Counted from the stretch's first letter, positions 52,670 to 60,892 are shown. The stretch is 64,000 nt of DNA from Amorphus sp040750475 (GCF_040750475.1 NZ_JABJVY010000008.1:62001-126000), one strand, 5' to 3'. Program-made: numbers and translations. The notes: generated by a model not told the origin, from the letters alone.

Positions 52670-53712
52670 CCACGACCGCCGACGACAAGGAGACGCCGGC
52701 GACGGCAAAATCCGGCCGCGATCCGGTGCGGATGATGGCGCGCCGCCAGGCCTGGAACCCGCTGGAGTTCGTGTTCTGGCTGGCCGCGCTCGCCTCGATC
52801 TTCCTGCTTCCGAAGAGCTACCTGCTCCTCAACGACATCGCGATCCTGGCGCTGTTCGCCCTCTCGCTCGACCTGCTGCTCGGCTATGCCGGCATCCTCT
52901 CGCTCGGTCACGCGGCCTTTTTCGGTCTCGGAGCCTATGCCGCCGGTCTCTTCTCCATCCACGTCTCGGCGGAACCGGTCATCGGCCTTCTGGTTGCCGG
53001 GGCGGTGGCGGGTGTGCTCGGCTTCCTGTCGAGCTTCCTGGTGTTGCGCGGCAGCGACCTCACCCGGTTGATGATCACGCTCGGCGTCGCCCTGATGCTC
53101 TTGGAAGTCGCCAACCAGGCGCGCTCCATCACCGGCGGCGCCGACGGCCTGTCCGGCATGATGATGGACCCGATCCTGGGCTTGTTCCCGTTCGACCTGT
53201 GGGGCAAGACCGCCTACATCTACTCCCTCACCACGCTGTTCATTCTGTTCCTGATCGCCCGGCGCCTGGTCGGCTCGCCCTTCGGTCTGTCGCTGAAGGC
53301 GGTGAAGGGCAACTGGACCCGGGCGACGGCGGTCGGGGTGGCCGGCAATCGCCGGCTGATCGCGATCTACACGATCGCCGCCGTCTATGCCGGCATCGCC
53401 GGCGGCCTGCTTGCCCAGACCGCCCAGTTCGTTTCGCTGGACGTGCTCGCCTTCCAGCGTTCCGCCGACGGGCTGTTGGTGCTGGTCATCGGCGGCACCG
53501 GCTATCTCTATGGCGGACTGATCGGCGCGGTTGTTTTCAAGCTGATGCACGACATCGTTTCCGCGCTCACGCCGCAATATTGGCTGTTCTGGGTTGGCCT
53601 GCTCCTGGTGGTGATCGTCATGCTCGGCCGCGAGCGCATCTTTGCCGGACCGCGCCAGGTCGTCGTGTGGATCGGCAACCGGTTCGGCGCTGGACGGAGG
53701 GGCGAGCGATGA
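52666..53712 (+). CDS. Branched-chain amino acid ABC transporter permease (LivM-like)
   Basis: The protein has 348 residues from the ATG at 52666, which overlaps the livH stop. A polar N-terminus of about 35 residues precedes about nine helices. LLLGYAGILSLGHAAFFGLGAYAAG (about 70-94) and TAVGVAGNRRLIAIYTIAAVYAGIAGGL (about 221-248) are family hallmarks. It forms the channel with LivH. It is tightly coupled to the livG start (ATGA overlap). Confidence 0.93.
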   Translation: MTTTADDKETPATAKSGRDPVRMMARRQAWNPLEFVFWLAALASIFLLPKSYLLLNDIAILALFALSLDLLLGYAGILSLGHAAFFGLGAYAAGLFSIHVSAEPVIGLLVAGAVAGVLGFLSSFLVLRGSDLTRLMITLGVALMLLEVANQARSITGGADGLSGMMMDPILGLFPFDLWGKTAYIYSLTTLFILFLIARRLVGSPFGLSLKAVKGNWTRATAVGVAGNRRLIAIYTIAAVYAGIAGGLLAQTAQFVSLDVLAFQRSADGLLVLVIGGTGYLYGGLIGAVVFKLMHDIVSALTPQYWLFWVGLLLVVIVMLGRERIFAGPRQVVVWIGNRFGAGRRGER

Positions 53713-54461
53713 CCGTGATCCTCGAAACCGTCTCGCTGGTGCGACGCTTCGGTGGACTGGTCGCCACCAACGACGTCTCCATGACGCTTACGGAAGGCGC
53801 CCGCCACGCGCTGATCGGCCCGAACGGCGCGGGCAAGACCACGTTCGTCAATCTGCTGACCGGCGTGATCAAGCCAACGTCCGGAACGATCCTCCTGGAA
53901 GGGGCCGACATCACGCGCGAGCCCGCCCACAAGCGCGCCGGCCGCGGCATGGCGCGCACCTTCCAGATCAATCAGCTCTTTTCCGATCTGACCCCGCTGG
54001 AGACCGTTACCTTCGCGATCCTGGAACGCGAAGGCCATGGCATCGATCCGGTCCGCTCCGTCGCCGGCCACCGCGCCGCCATCGAGGAGGCCGCCTCTAT
54101 CCTGGAGCGGTTCCGCCTCGGCGACAGCATGGACCTGAAGACGTCCGATCTCGCCTACGGCAAGCAGCGGCTTTTGGAAATCGCGGTCGCGATCGCGGCC
54201 AAACCGAAGGTCCTGCTTCTGGACGAACCCGCCGCCGGCGTGCCGGAAGAAGAGCGTCACGAGATCCTGGACATCGTCAACGCGCTGCCGACCTCCGTCG
54301 CCGTGCTTTTGATCGAACACGACATGGACCTGGTGTTTTCCTTCGCCAATCGGATCTCCGTGCTGGTGGCCGGCGCGCTTCTGGTGGAGGGAACCGTCGC
54401 CGAGGTCTCGGAAGATCCGCGGGTCAGAACCGCCTACCTGGGGGAGGACGCCGATGGCTGA
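53709..54461 (+). CDS. Branched-chain amino acid ABC transporter ATP-binding protein (LivG-like)
   Basis: The protein has 250 residues from the ATG at 53709. Walker A is GPNGAGKTTFVNLLTG (about 37-52). RTFQINQLFSDLTPLETV is the LivG Q-loop region. Walker B is KVLLLDEPAAGVPEEE and the switch is LLIEHDMDLVFSFANR. The signature reads LAYGKQRLLEIAVAIAA, which lacks the LSGGQ form but matches the YGxQR variant common in LivG. It overlaps livM by 4 bases and livF by 8. Confidence 0.93.
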   Translation: MTVILETVSLVRRFGGLVATNDVSMTLTEGARHALIGPNGAGKTTFVNLLTGVIKPTSGTILLEGADITREPAHKRAGRGMARTFQINQLFSDLTPLETVTFAILEREGHGIDPVRSVAGHRAAIEEAASILERFRLGDSMDLKTSDLAYGKQRLLEIAVAIAAKPKVLLLDEPAAGVPEEERHEILDIVNALPTSVAVLLIEHDMDLVFSFANRISVLVAGALLVEGTVAEVSEDPRVRTAYLGEDADG

Positions 54462-55176
54462 GCTCCTGCGCGTGGAAAACCTGGTCGCCGGCTATGGCGC
54501 GGCGGTGGTTCTTTCCGGAGTCTCGTTCAGCCTGGAGGAGGGCAAATCGCTCGCGCTTCTGGGCCGCAACGGCACCGGCAAGACGACGCTCATCAATAGC
54601 CTGGTGGGTGTGACCACCTACAAGTCCGGCCGGATCGTATTCGCCGGCAACGACATTGCCCGCACGGCGGTGGAAGCCCGGGCCAAGCTTGGGATCGGAT
54701 GGGTCCCGCAGGAGCGCAACATCTTCCGCTCGCTGACGGTGGAGGAAAACCTGACCGCGACCGCGCGCCCCGGTGCCTGGACGCTGGAGCGCGTGTATAC
54801 GCTGTTTCCGCGTCTTGCGGAGCGCAAGACCAACATGGGCAACCAGCTTTCGGGCGGCGAACAGCAAATGCTCGCCGTCGCCCGGGCGCTGATGCTGAAC
54901 CCGCGACTTCTGCTGCTGGACGAGCCTTTGGAGGGGCTCGCGCCGATCATCGTCGATGAGCTGATGGGCGTGTTGCACCGTGTGGTGCGCGAAGAGGGCC
55001 TGTCGGCCATCATCGTGGAGCAGAAGGCGCGCAAGATCCTGACGGAGACCGACAAGGCGATCATCCTCGATCGCGGGACCGTGGTCTACGAAAGCACCAG
55101 CCAGGCGCTTTTGGAGGACGACGCCATCCTCTCCGCCCATCTCGGCGTCGCGCAGAAGTCTGCCGCGGAGGGTTAG
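54454..55176 (+). CDS. Branched-chain amino acid ABC transporter ATP-binding protein (LivF-like)
   Basis: The protein has 240 residues. Walker A is GRNGTGKTTLINSLVG (about 36-51), the signature is QLSGGEQQMLAVARALML and Walker B is RLLLLDEPLEGLAP. GWVPQERNIFRSLTVEENL is the LivF-type Q-loop block. It works as a heterodimer with LivG. It ends the operon and faces the flagellar regulator gene tail to tail, 41 bases away. Confidence 0.93.
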   Translation: MAELLRVENLVAGYGAAVVLSGVSFSLEEGKSLALLGRNGTGKTTLINSLVGVTTYKSGRIVFAGNDIARTAVEARAKLGIGWVPQERNIFRSLTVEENLTATARPGAWTLERVYTLFPRLAERKTNMGNQLSGGEQQMLAVARALMLNPRLLLLDEPLEGLAPIIVDELMGVLHRVVREEGLSAIIVEQKARKILTETDKAIILDRGTVVYESTSQALLEDDAILSAHLGVAQKSAAEG

Positions 55177-55217
55177 GTGCGTTCCGGCCAAGCCGGGACC
55201 AGGTCGCCGAAACCGCT

Positions 55218-55886
55218 TTACCCCACGAAGCGGTAACCGATAAACCGCTTGGCATCGATCACGTCGTGGCCGAGCTGCAGGCGCAATTTCTTGCGCAGCT
55301 TGCTCATATGACCTTCGATGACGGTGTCGTCGAGATTTTCGTTGAAGACGCCGTAGATCGCGTTGAAGAGCTGCGACTTGGTCACCCGGCGCGTGTTGTT
55401 CTTCACCAGATATTCCAGGATGTGGCGCTCGCGGCGGGGAAGCTGCAGCGGCTCGCCGTCGATTTCCGGATCGCGGCCGTTGAAGAAGACCTGCAGGCGG
55501 CCGCTGGTGGCGGGCTTTTCGACCGCGTTGGAGCGGCGCCACACCGCGTCGGATCGGGCCACGATTTCGCGCACGTGCACCGGCTTGCGGACGACGTCGT
55601 CGATCCCGGCGGTGAACAGCTCGAGCGTCTGCTCCAGCGAGCGCTCCTCGCTCAGTGCGATGATCGGCGCCCGGGAATGATGACGGATGATGTCCGGATA
55701 ACCTTGCCGGTGGTCGACATCCCCGATGATGAAACCCTGGACCGCATTGATATCCTGGTCCGAGGCGCCGGAAAGCCACTCCCGGAATTCACCGTCCGCA
55801 AGGCCAACCGCTGCGTATCCTTCCCGCGCGAAGCCAGCCGCATAACCAGTGGTAACAGTTTCTCGATGATCGACGACGACGTACAC
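55218..55886 (-). CDS. ftcR: OmpR-like flagellar regulator, FtcR/Rem family
   Basis: The protein has 222 residues from a GTG at 55886, which is preceded by a strong GGAGGG at ideal spacing and gives the family N-terminus (VYVVVDHRETVTTGY). The longer reading frame to 55988 adds 34 unrelated residues. The receiver-like domain (about 1-115) lacks the usual pair of early aspartates, as in the atypical receivers of FtcR/Rem. The winged helix (about 125-222) has RRERHILEYLVKNNTRRVTKSQLF and VIEGHMSKLRKKLRLQLG. The regulator switches on flagellar genes in Brucella and Sinorhizobium. Neighbouring motility genes support the call. Confidence 0.9.
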   Translation of the reverse strand: MYVVVDHRETVTTGYAAGFAREGYAAVGLADGEFREWLSGASDQDINAVQGFIIGDVDHRQGYPDIIRHHSRAPIIALSEERSLEQTLELFTAGIDDVVRKPVHVREIVARSDAVWRRSNAVEKPATSGRLQVFFNGRDPEIDGEPLQLPRRERHILEYLVKNNTRRVTKSQLFNAIYGVFNENLDDTVIEGHMSKLRKKLRLQLGHDVIDAKRFIGYRFVG

Positions 55887-56121
55887 GGACCGACCCTCCG
55901 CGGAAGTTGATCTTAAAGGCTGGGATATTTTTTGCGTCGCGGATGTTCCCGGCGAGCAACTGTTGGTTACGAAGCAATTTACTTCCACTCAACGGCAACC
56001 CGTTCGGGTTTGAGAGTCGAATTCCGTCCAATTTGGAGTTATTCCGAAGGTCGAATCCGAGACGCAAAAATGCCCGACTGGAGCGGCGAGCTCGCAACCG
56101 GGCAGAAAAGCTGGGATTCGT

Positions 56122-56152
56122 AAATCACTGTGATTTTGGATCGAATCGATCC
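56122..56152 (-). promoter_or_regulatory. Twin palindromes upstream of ftcR
   Basis: AAATCAC-T-GTGATTT (56122-56136) and GGATCGA-A-TCGATCC (56138-56152) are both perfect 7-1-7 palindromes separated by a single base. They lie about 240-265 bases before the ftcR GTG. They are candidate binding sites for two dimeric regulators, or for one regulator as a pair of dimers. Confidence 0.5.
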
Positions 56153-56243
56153 GAACGCTCAGGGATTGAGCTTTTCGCTCGATTCCCATCGCGAAAAGCA
56201 GACGCGAGGCCGACAGCCTGCTCGTTGCGCCCGCCTAGGGTCA

Positions 56244-56348
56244 GGACCTGTTCCGCTCTTCTCGGAAGAGGGAGCGGGTGTCAGTTATTATTTCGACGCG
56301 TTTCCGGATGCCCAACCGGTTTCCACTTGGCCTGGAAACGCTCCAGAG
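56244..56348 (-). repeat. Dispersed palindromic element, copy C (inverted)
   Basis: Read on the minus strand it begins AGCGTTTCC and carries CAAGTGGAAACCGG, AACGCGTCGAAA, AACTGACACCCGCTCC and GAGAAGAGCGGAACAGG, the same order as copies A and D. It lies between the surface-antigen-like gene and ftcR. Confidence 0.85.
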
Positions 56349-56471
56349 CCCTTTTCCGCGCAGACGGAAACCTCTCGGCGATAGGAAATGAGCCCGGATT
56401 CAAGTGCTTGAGCACGTCCTTATCGTTCGCATCGATTCAATTTGAACCGGGCATTCTCTTTAGGCAGGACC

Positions 56472-57152
56472 TCAACGAGGGCCGATCGGCCCGTGATCCA
56501 GCCCGTCGAGGGGAAACGGAAGGATCACCCGGGATGGGGGCGCCAGGGTCGATCTCATCTCGTTAGAGGTGCCGATGACGGTTGGACCTGGTGCGTTGAC
56601 GGGTCCTGAAGAGGCGGGGCTTCCGGCCTCACTGATCCCGGAAGCCATGCCCCCGTACCCAGAAGCGCCCACCGGCGAACGCCGACCGACGGCTGGAGGG
56701 CCCGACACCGGAAGATCGCTCAGCGGTGGCGGGAGATCTTGCTCGGAAATCAGCGCATCCGGGCGATCGGCGACCCAGCCTCGTGCAAGATCCCAGCATC
56801 TTTGGCCGGAGACCGTCGCCGTTCCGCCGCTGGGAGCACGATAGAGATAGTCGAAGCGACGACAGTCCGCCCCATTGCGCCCGACGAGAATGCGGGACGC
56901 CGAAATATCGATCGACCCGCCCAAGGGCAGGTCGATGGTGACCCGGCGATCCGGAGGCGTCATCTCCATCACGTCAGCGACTTCCACATCGATTGCGAGT
57001 TGCACCCCCCGGTCGAACCGAGCGGGCGCGCCGGGCGAAGCCGGGCTCTCGGAGCGCGGGCCACCGGCCGCCGGCTGATGCCCTACGACCAAAGCCGCAA
57101 CCACAACCGGAGCAAGACGCGCGCGCAAGGATCGGCTGGCAGGTGCCGACAT
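56472..57152 (-). CDS. Surface-antigen-like secreted protein
   Basis: The protein has 226 residues from the ATG at 57152; a GTG at 57170 would add six. It has a signal-like hydrophobic stretch (about 10-25). GADCRRFDYLYRAPSGGTATVSGQRCWD (about 94-121) resembles the paired-cysteine core of the RT0821/Lpp0805 17-kDa-type surface protein family (CR...F...G...G..C). The C-terminal 100 residues are Pro/Gly/Ser-rich and of low complexity. It is encoded just after cheY on the same strand (the GTG is 4 bases past the stop), so it is likely co-expressed with chemotaxis genes. Its own role is unknown. Confidence 0.6.
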   Translation of the reverse strand: MSAPASRSLRARLAPVVVAALVVGHQPAAGGPRSESPASPGAPARFDRGVQLAIDVEVADVMEMTPPDRRVTIDLPLGGSIDISASRILVGRNGADCRRFDYLYRAPSGGTATVSGQRCWDLARGWVADRPDALISEQDLPPPLSDLPVSGPPAVGRRSPVGASGYGGMASGISEAGSPASSGPVNAPGPTVIGTSNEMRSTLAPPSRVILPFPLDGLDHGPIGPR

Positions 57153-57173
57153 GGCCGCCACCCACGCCACCGA

Positions 57174-57557
57174 TCAGTTCTGAAAGACGGTCTCGATTTT
57201 ACCCTTCAGCGTCTGCGCGTTGAACGGCTTCACGATGTAGTTCGAGACGCCGGCTTTCTTCGCGGCCACGACGTTTTCCGACTTGGCTTCGGCGGTGACC
57301 ATGATGAACGGGATGCCGGAGAGCGCGGTGTCGCCCCGCACGTGCTGCAGAAGCTCGTAGCCGGTCATCGGCTGCATGTTCCAGTCGGAAATGACCAGAC
57401 CGTAGGTGCGCTCCTTGAGCTTACCGAGCGCCTCGGTGCCGTCGGCAGCCTCGTCCACGTCTTCGAAGCCAAGCTGCTTCAAGAGGTTTTTGATGATGCG
57501 GATCATGGTCTTGTAGTCGTCCACCACCAGGACCGGCATCGAATAGTCGAGCGCCAT
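57174..57557 (-). CDS. cheY: CheY-type chemotaxis response regulator
   Basis: The protein has 127 residues from the ATG at 57557. It is a single receiver domain: LVVDDYKTM with the acidic pair near residue 13, the phosphoacceptor Asp in ISDWNMQPMTG (about 58), the Thr in IMVTAEAKSE (about 88) and the Lys in YIVKPFNAQ (about 110). There is no output domain. The W-N-M-x-P-M-T-G context is typical of CheY that binds the flagellar motor switch. The CheZ-family gene is divergent 190 bases away, and motB-motC-fliK lie nearby. It may be one of several CheY proteins in the cell. Confidence 0.92.
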   Translation of the reverse strand: MALDYSMPVLVVDDYKTMIRIIKNLLKQLGFEDVDEAADGTEALGKLKERTYGLVISDWNMQPMTGYELLQHVRGDTALSGIPFIMVTAEAKSENVVAAKKAGVSNYIVKPFNAQTLKGKIETVFQN

Positions 57558-57747
57558 CGTTAACTCCATTTGATCGGTCGTTCGAGATACGCCCGCTCGT
57601 TGGCGGCGCACCGGTTTCGATACATACCGTGTAAAGGAAGATAACTTGCGCGAAGCTTGCTGCATGAATGCCGAGGGCATTTACGAATTTCAAGATATCG
57701 GATTATAGAAACTTCGCGACAACTTGATTATGCCAAAGGAGACGTCA

Positions 57748-58476
57748 ATGACGGCAGGCTGGCGACCATACCGGATCGAGCGCGTCGGGCGGGAGGAAAC
57801 CGCAGCCCCCGCCGGATCCTCGACGACGCTGCTGACCCATTTCGATCGGATTCACCACGAGCTGGCCGATCTGAAAGACCTAATCGCGCGCCTGGAAGAG
57901 CGCGCCGTGGAGGGCTCCTCCCCCCAGGGCGGCGTCACGCTTCTAGCCGGCGTCGAGACCATTCAGGACGCCATTAAGAAGACGCGAGGCGAGCTTGGCG
58001 CCCTCACCCCCCACAACCCGAAAAAGGCGCAGTTCCACCGCGCCACGGACGAGCTCGACGCCGTCGTGTCGGACACCGAAGGGGCGACCGATTCCATTCT
58101 CGCCACCGCCGAACACATCGAAGCGCTGGCCGCGCGCCTTTTGAAGTCCGCCTCGTTGGAAGCGGCAGAGCGCGACATGGTGGAGGAAATCCGCGATCAC
58201 ACCATCCGGATCTTCGAGTCCTGTAACTTCCAGGACATTACTGGCCAACGCATCAGCAAGGTCGTGGGCCTCATGCACTTCATCGAGACCCGGCTTGCCA
58301 CCATGGCCGACATCTGGCGGAGCTTTGGCGCGCTCACCGAGCCTTTGACCGGCGACGACATTCCGGAAAACGACAGCTTCAGCCGCACCTCCTCCGGGGT
58401 GGCGATGCACGGCCCCGTTCTCAACGGCGATGTCGACGTGGTGTCGCAGGACGACATCGACTCGCTGTTTCCGTAA
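57748..58476 (+). CDS. cheZ: CheZ family phosphatase
   Basis: The protein has 242 residues from the ATG at 57748, behind AAAGGAG. It is mainly helical. The central ESCNFQDITGQRISKVV (about 164-180) is the CheZ catalytic signature, with the Gln that positions water for CheY~P hydrolysis. The C-terminus VSQDDIDSLFP closely resembles the CheY-binding peptide found in FliM. It dephosphorylates CheY~P near the motor or receptor. It is encoded divergently from cheY, and a strong terminator follows. Confidence 0.85.
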   Translation: MTAGWRPYRIERVGREETAAPAGSSTTLLTHFDRIHHELADLKDLIARLEERAVEGSSPQGGVTLLAGVETIQDAIKKTRGELGALTPHNPKKAQFHRATDELDAVVSDTEGATDSILATAEHIEALAARLLKSASLEAAERDMVEEIRDHTIRIFESCNFQDITGQRISKVVGLMHFIETRLATMADIWRSFGALTEPLTGDDIPENDSFSRTSSGVAMHGPVLNGDVDVVSQDDIDSLFP

Positions 58477-58495
58477 GGCAAAGTCTGGGAAAAAG

Positions 58496-58514
58496 GCGCC
58501 CGTTTCGCGGGCGC
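58496..58514 (+). terminator. First hairpin after cheZ
   Basis: GCGCCCG (58496-58502) pairs with CGGGCGC (58508-58514) across a five-base loop, 20 bases past the cheZ stop. There is no T-run. It may be a processing or stabilising stem before the main terminator. Confidence 0.55.
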
Positions 58515-58521
58515 ACAAACG

Positions 58522-58575
58522 ACGCGACCACGATGGCTCCGGGTCTCCGCAGACCCAAGGTCATCGTGGTCGCGT
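58522..58575 (+). terminator. Strong terminator after cheZ
   Basis: A perfect 14-base stem joins ACGCGACCACGATG (58522-58535) to CATCGTGGTCGCGT (58562-58575). An inner GGGTCT/AGACCC stem sits within the loop, and TCTTGTTTTGG follows. The T-rich tail favours plus-strand termination of cheZ. The symmetrical stem could also slow minus-strand transcription from the transglycosylase side. Confidence 0.8.
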
Positions 58576-58640
58576 TCTTGTTTTGGAGAGAAAAAATCAG
58601 CCTGAACCGAAGGCGCGCAGAAGCCCTTGCTCAGGTCTAA

Positions 58641-58740
58641 AGCGTTTCCAGACCAAGTGGAAACCGGTTGGCCGTTCGGAACCGCGTTGAAACAACAACT
58701 GAGGCCCGCTTCGTGATTTCGAGAAAAGCGGAGCGGTCTA
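58641..58740 (+). repeat. Dispersed palindromic element, copy D
   Basis: It starts AGCGTTTCCAG and carries CAAGTGGAAACCGG, AACCGCGTTGAAA, AACTGAGGCCCGCTTC and GAGAAAAGCGGAGCGG, as in copies A and C. Its right edge overlaps the stop codon of the transglycosylase gene (58738-58740). Confidence 0.85.
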
Positions 58741-59310
58741 AGCGCAGAAGCGGCGCGCCTCGGGCGTCCAGGTTCCGAAATCGGTCGCGACCATGTTGCG
58801 GATCACCGCGCAGACATAACGCTTCTGGGCCGGATTGTTGTTGGGTCCGGCGTGATAGCGGGCGACCGCCATTGTCCAGCTTCCTTCCCGCCCCTTCAGC
58901 TCTTTCAAAAACCGCGCCGCATAATCGACGTTCGCCTTCGGCTCGAGCATCTCGGAGATCGAACGAAACTTGTCGGAATGGTAGTGGTGATTGATCTGCA
59001 TGCAGCCCAGATCGATCAGCTTCTTGCCCTGGCTCTTGGCAAGCGCGAAGCGCTGCATGGCCTCGGCCTTGCTCTTTCCGAAATAGGGCTTGCCCTCGAT
59101 ATTCATGGCGTAGGGCTGTAACGAGCCCTTGCGACCCGTCTCCGTAAGGCCGACGGCATAAAGGATTCCCAGCGGCACGCCATAGGTGGCCGACGCTTGG
59201 GCCATTTCCTTTTCGCAGATATTGCCGGCGGCCGCCTGAGCGGCGGCGAAGAGGCTAAACGAACAGAGAGCCACGGCGAGCACGCTCGCCATCCGAAGCC
59301 GTTTGGGCAT
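58738..59310 (-). CDS. Lytic transglycosylase-like protein, flagellar operon
   Basis: The protein has 190 residues from the ATG at 59310, behind AAAGGA. The signal peptide ends AQAAAG (about residue 29). The SLT-like domain covers about 35-180: YGVPLGILYAVGLTETGRKG with the catalytic Glu near residue 57, LGCMQINHHYH, and VAARYH-type VARYHAG further on. It cleaves peptidoglycan to let the flagellar rod pass, as expected for a transglycosylase next to fliK in Hyphomicrobiales. Its 5' end overlaps the fliK 3' end by 56 bases in another frame. The stop lies on a repeat-element boundary. Confidence 0.85.
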   Translation of the reverse strand: MPKRLRMASVLAVALCSFSLFAAAQAAAGNICEKEMAQASATYGVPLGILYAVGLTETGRKGSLQPYAMNIEGKPYFGKSKAEAMQRFALAKSQGKKLIDLGCMQINHHYHSDKFRSISEMLEPKANVDYAARFLKELKGREGSWTMAVARYHAGPNNNPAQKRYVCAVIRNMVATDFGTWTPEARRFCA

Positions 59311-60892
59311 CGTCGTCCTTTCGATAAGTCGCGCCGGCGGCATTCTCGCCGCTGCGCCCCGAGCCCTCGCGGGCGTTGTGTCCGGCTCCGCCTTCGGATG
59401 AGCCCTGAGAACCTGCTCCCGCAAACGCGCTAGAGCCGGGATCGACGCGGGCGGCGGAGGAAATCTGCGGGCGGAAACCATCGCCCGACGTCTGGATCGA
59501 CACGGTGTCGATGTCATAGCCAGCATCGCGGATCGTTTCGGCAAGCCGGCCGAGATCGGCCTTCAACAGCTCCGCCGTCTCCGCCTTGGCTGCGCTTACC
59601 TGCATCTCGATGCCGCTCGCGCCCATCCGCATGCGCACGCGCACCAGGCCGAGTTCGACCGGGGTGAGCTCCAGCTCCAGGATACGAACCGGCCCTTTGA
59701 GGGCGGCCGAAGAAGTCGGATCGGTCGGCGCAGCCGACTGAGCGGCAACCGCCGGCCCGCCGAGCTCGGCGGCCGCCGACAGCACGGTGCCGGCCAGGCG
59801 CTGCATCGTTACCGGCGGCAACGCTCCGGGCGCCGGCGCTGTTGTGTCCCGCGGCGCCGTGTTCGCCAGTCGGGCGGCGGTCGCGTCCTGCACCTTCTCC
59901 GGCTTCACGCTCGGCTCCGATAGGGCCGTTCGAGCCTTGCTTGGGGCGTCGGTGTCCGCGGGCGCGACATCGCGTTGGTCCACGGGAGGGCGGGCCACGC
60001 CCTCATCGGCCTGCGGTGTCACGATCGCGTCGCCGGATTGGGCGACACGGCGCGGAACAACGGGATCGACGGCCGCATCCGCCTCCGATCCCGGCATACC
60101 GGCGTCATCTATAGCGGCGGGGCCCGCGCCGGCCACGTGCAACGCCGGACGACCGTTGGCGGCCGGCCGCATCTGCGGTGCCACCGTCGCCGCCTCGGCA
60201 ACGGAGGGTACGGCGGCGGCCGTTTCCATCGTTGGCGCTTTGGCCATCGACGCAGCGGACGGCTGGACCGGTGCAAAATGAGTTTGTCGGTCGACCACGC
60301 TCGCTGTCAGCGGTCGGGATTGCTCGACCGGGCCGGCATCCGGCTCCTGGGTCGGCGTAAACTTGTCCATCCCGATTGCGATCGGATCGTACGGCATGTC
60401 GATTGCGGGCACAGAGGCCGCCGCAGCGCCTCCGTCGCTTGCGTTGCGCAGTAAGAGTGCGTCGGGTGACGCAAGCTGCGCAGGGACTGCGCGCGCAACG
60501 GGGGTTTCCGTCGCGCTGATGACTGTGGTGTTCGAAGCCGGGAGCGGGCTCGCCGACATCAACAGAAGCTGCTGAAAGCCGTCCGCTTCCGCCGTCTCCG
60601 GCCCGGCGCCGGGTTGCCCGGCTCCCCGTTCCGGCGTCTCGCCGGGGGCGATCTCCCGCTCTCCCTCCACGGCACCGCGCTCGGAAGCGGCCTTGCGGTC
60701 GCGCGACGCACCGCCGAACGGGTCTTCGCGCAAGGCAGCGCCCGGCTCGCCGGCCGCGCGCTTCAAAAGATGCGCAAAGCTCGCCTCCTCGTCGCCGGAA
60801 AGCGCCTCCTTCGATCGGGTCGACGGACCGGCGACGCCTTTGGCCGTGGCTCCACGCGGGGAATCCTGCAGCGGGAATTCGATCGCGGGCAT
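59255..60892 (-). CDS. fliK: Flagellar hook-length control protein FliK (MotD)
   Basis: The protein has 545 residues from the ATG at 60892, overlapping the motC stop (TGATG); a GTG one codon earlier is also possible. The N-terminal three quarters are Ala/Pro/Thr-rich and disordered, the usual ruler region. The C-terminal Flg_hook domain (about 400-465) has LELELTPVELGLVRVRMRMG and KADLGRLAETIRDAGYDID. The protein measures hook length and switches export substrate. In this order it was earlier called MotD and lies behind motC, as here. A long, Gly/Ser-rich tail follows the domain. Confidence 0.9.
   Translation of the reverse strand: MPAIEFPLQDSPRGATAKGVAGPSTRSKEALSGDEEASFAHLLKRAAGEPGAALREDPFGGASRDRKAASERGAVEGEREIAPGETPERGAGQPGAGPETAEADGFQQLLLMSASPLPASNTTVISATETPVARAVPAQLASPDALLLRNASDGGAAAASVPAIDMPYDPIAIGMDKFTPTQEPDAGPVEQSRPLTASVVDRQTHFAPVQPSAASMAKAPTMETAAAVPSVAEAATVAPQMRPAANGRPALHVAGAGPAAIDDAGMPGSEADAAVDPVVPRRVAQSGDAIVTPQADEGVARPPVDQRDVAPADTDAPSKARTALSEPSVKPEKVQDATAARLANTAPRDTTAPAPGALPPVTMQRLAGTVLSAAAELGGPAVAAQSAAPTDPTSSAALKGPVRILELELTPVELGLVRVRMRMGASGIEMQVSAAKAETAELLKADLGRLAETIRDAGYDIDTVSIQTSGDGFRPQISSAARVDPGSSAFAGAGSQGSSEGGAGHNAREGSGRSGENAAGATYRKDDDAQTASDGERARRGSLFV

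Larger units (their letters stand above)
55887..56471. other. 585-base region upstream of ftcR with palindromes and a repeat element
   Basis: No gene is supported on either strand. From right to left it contains repeat copy C (56244-56348), a hairpin GCTTTTCGC/GCGAAAAGC (56170-56178 with 56191-56199), twin palindromes at 56122-56152, and the ftcR leader. About 56380-56460 has a run resembling the tctC hairpin family. Confidence 0.55.

Noticed and set aside
55907..56566. 219-codon plus-strand frame between ftcR and the surface-antigen-like gene
   Set aside because: It runs through repeat copy C and palindromes, has no ribosome binding site and no domain.
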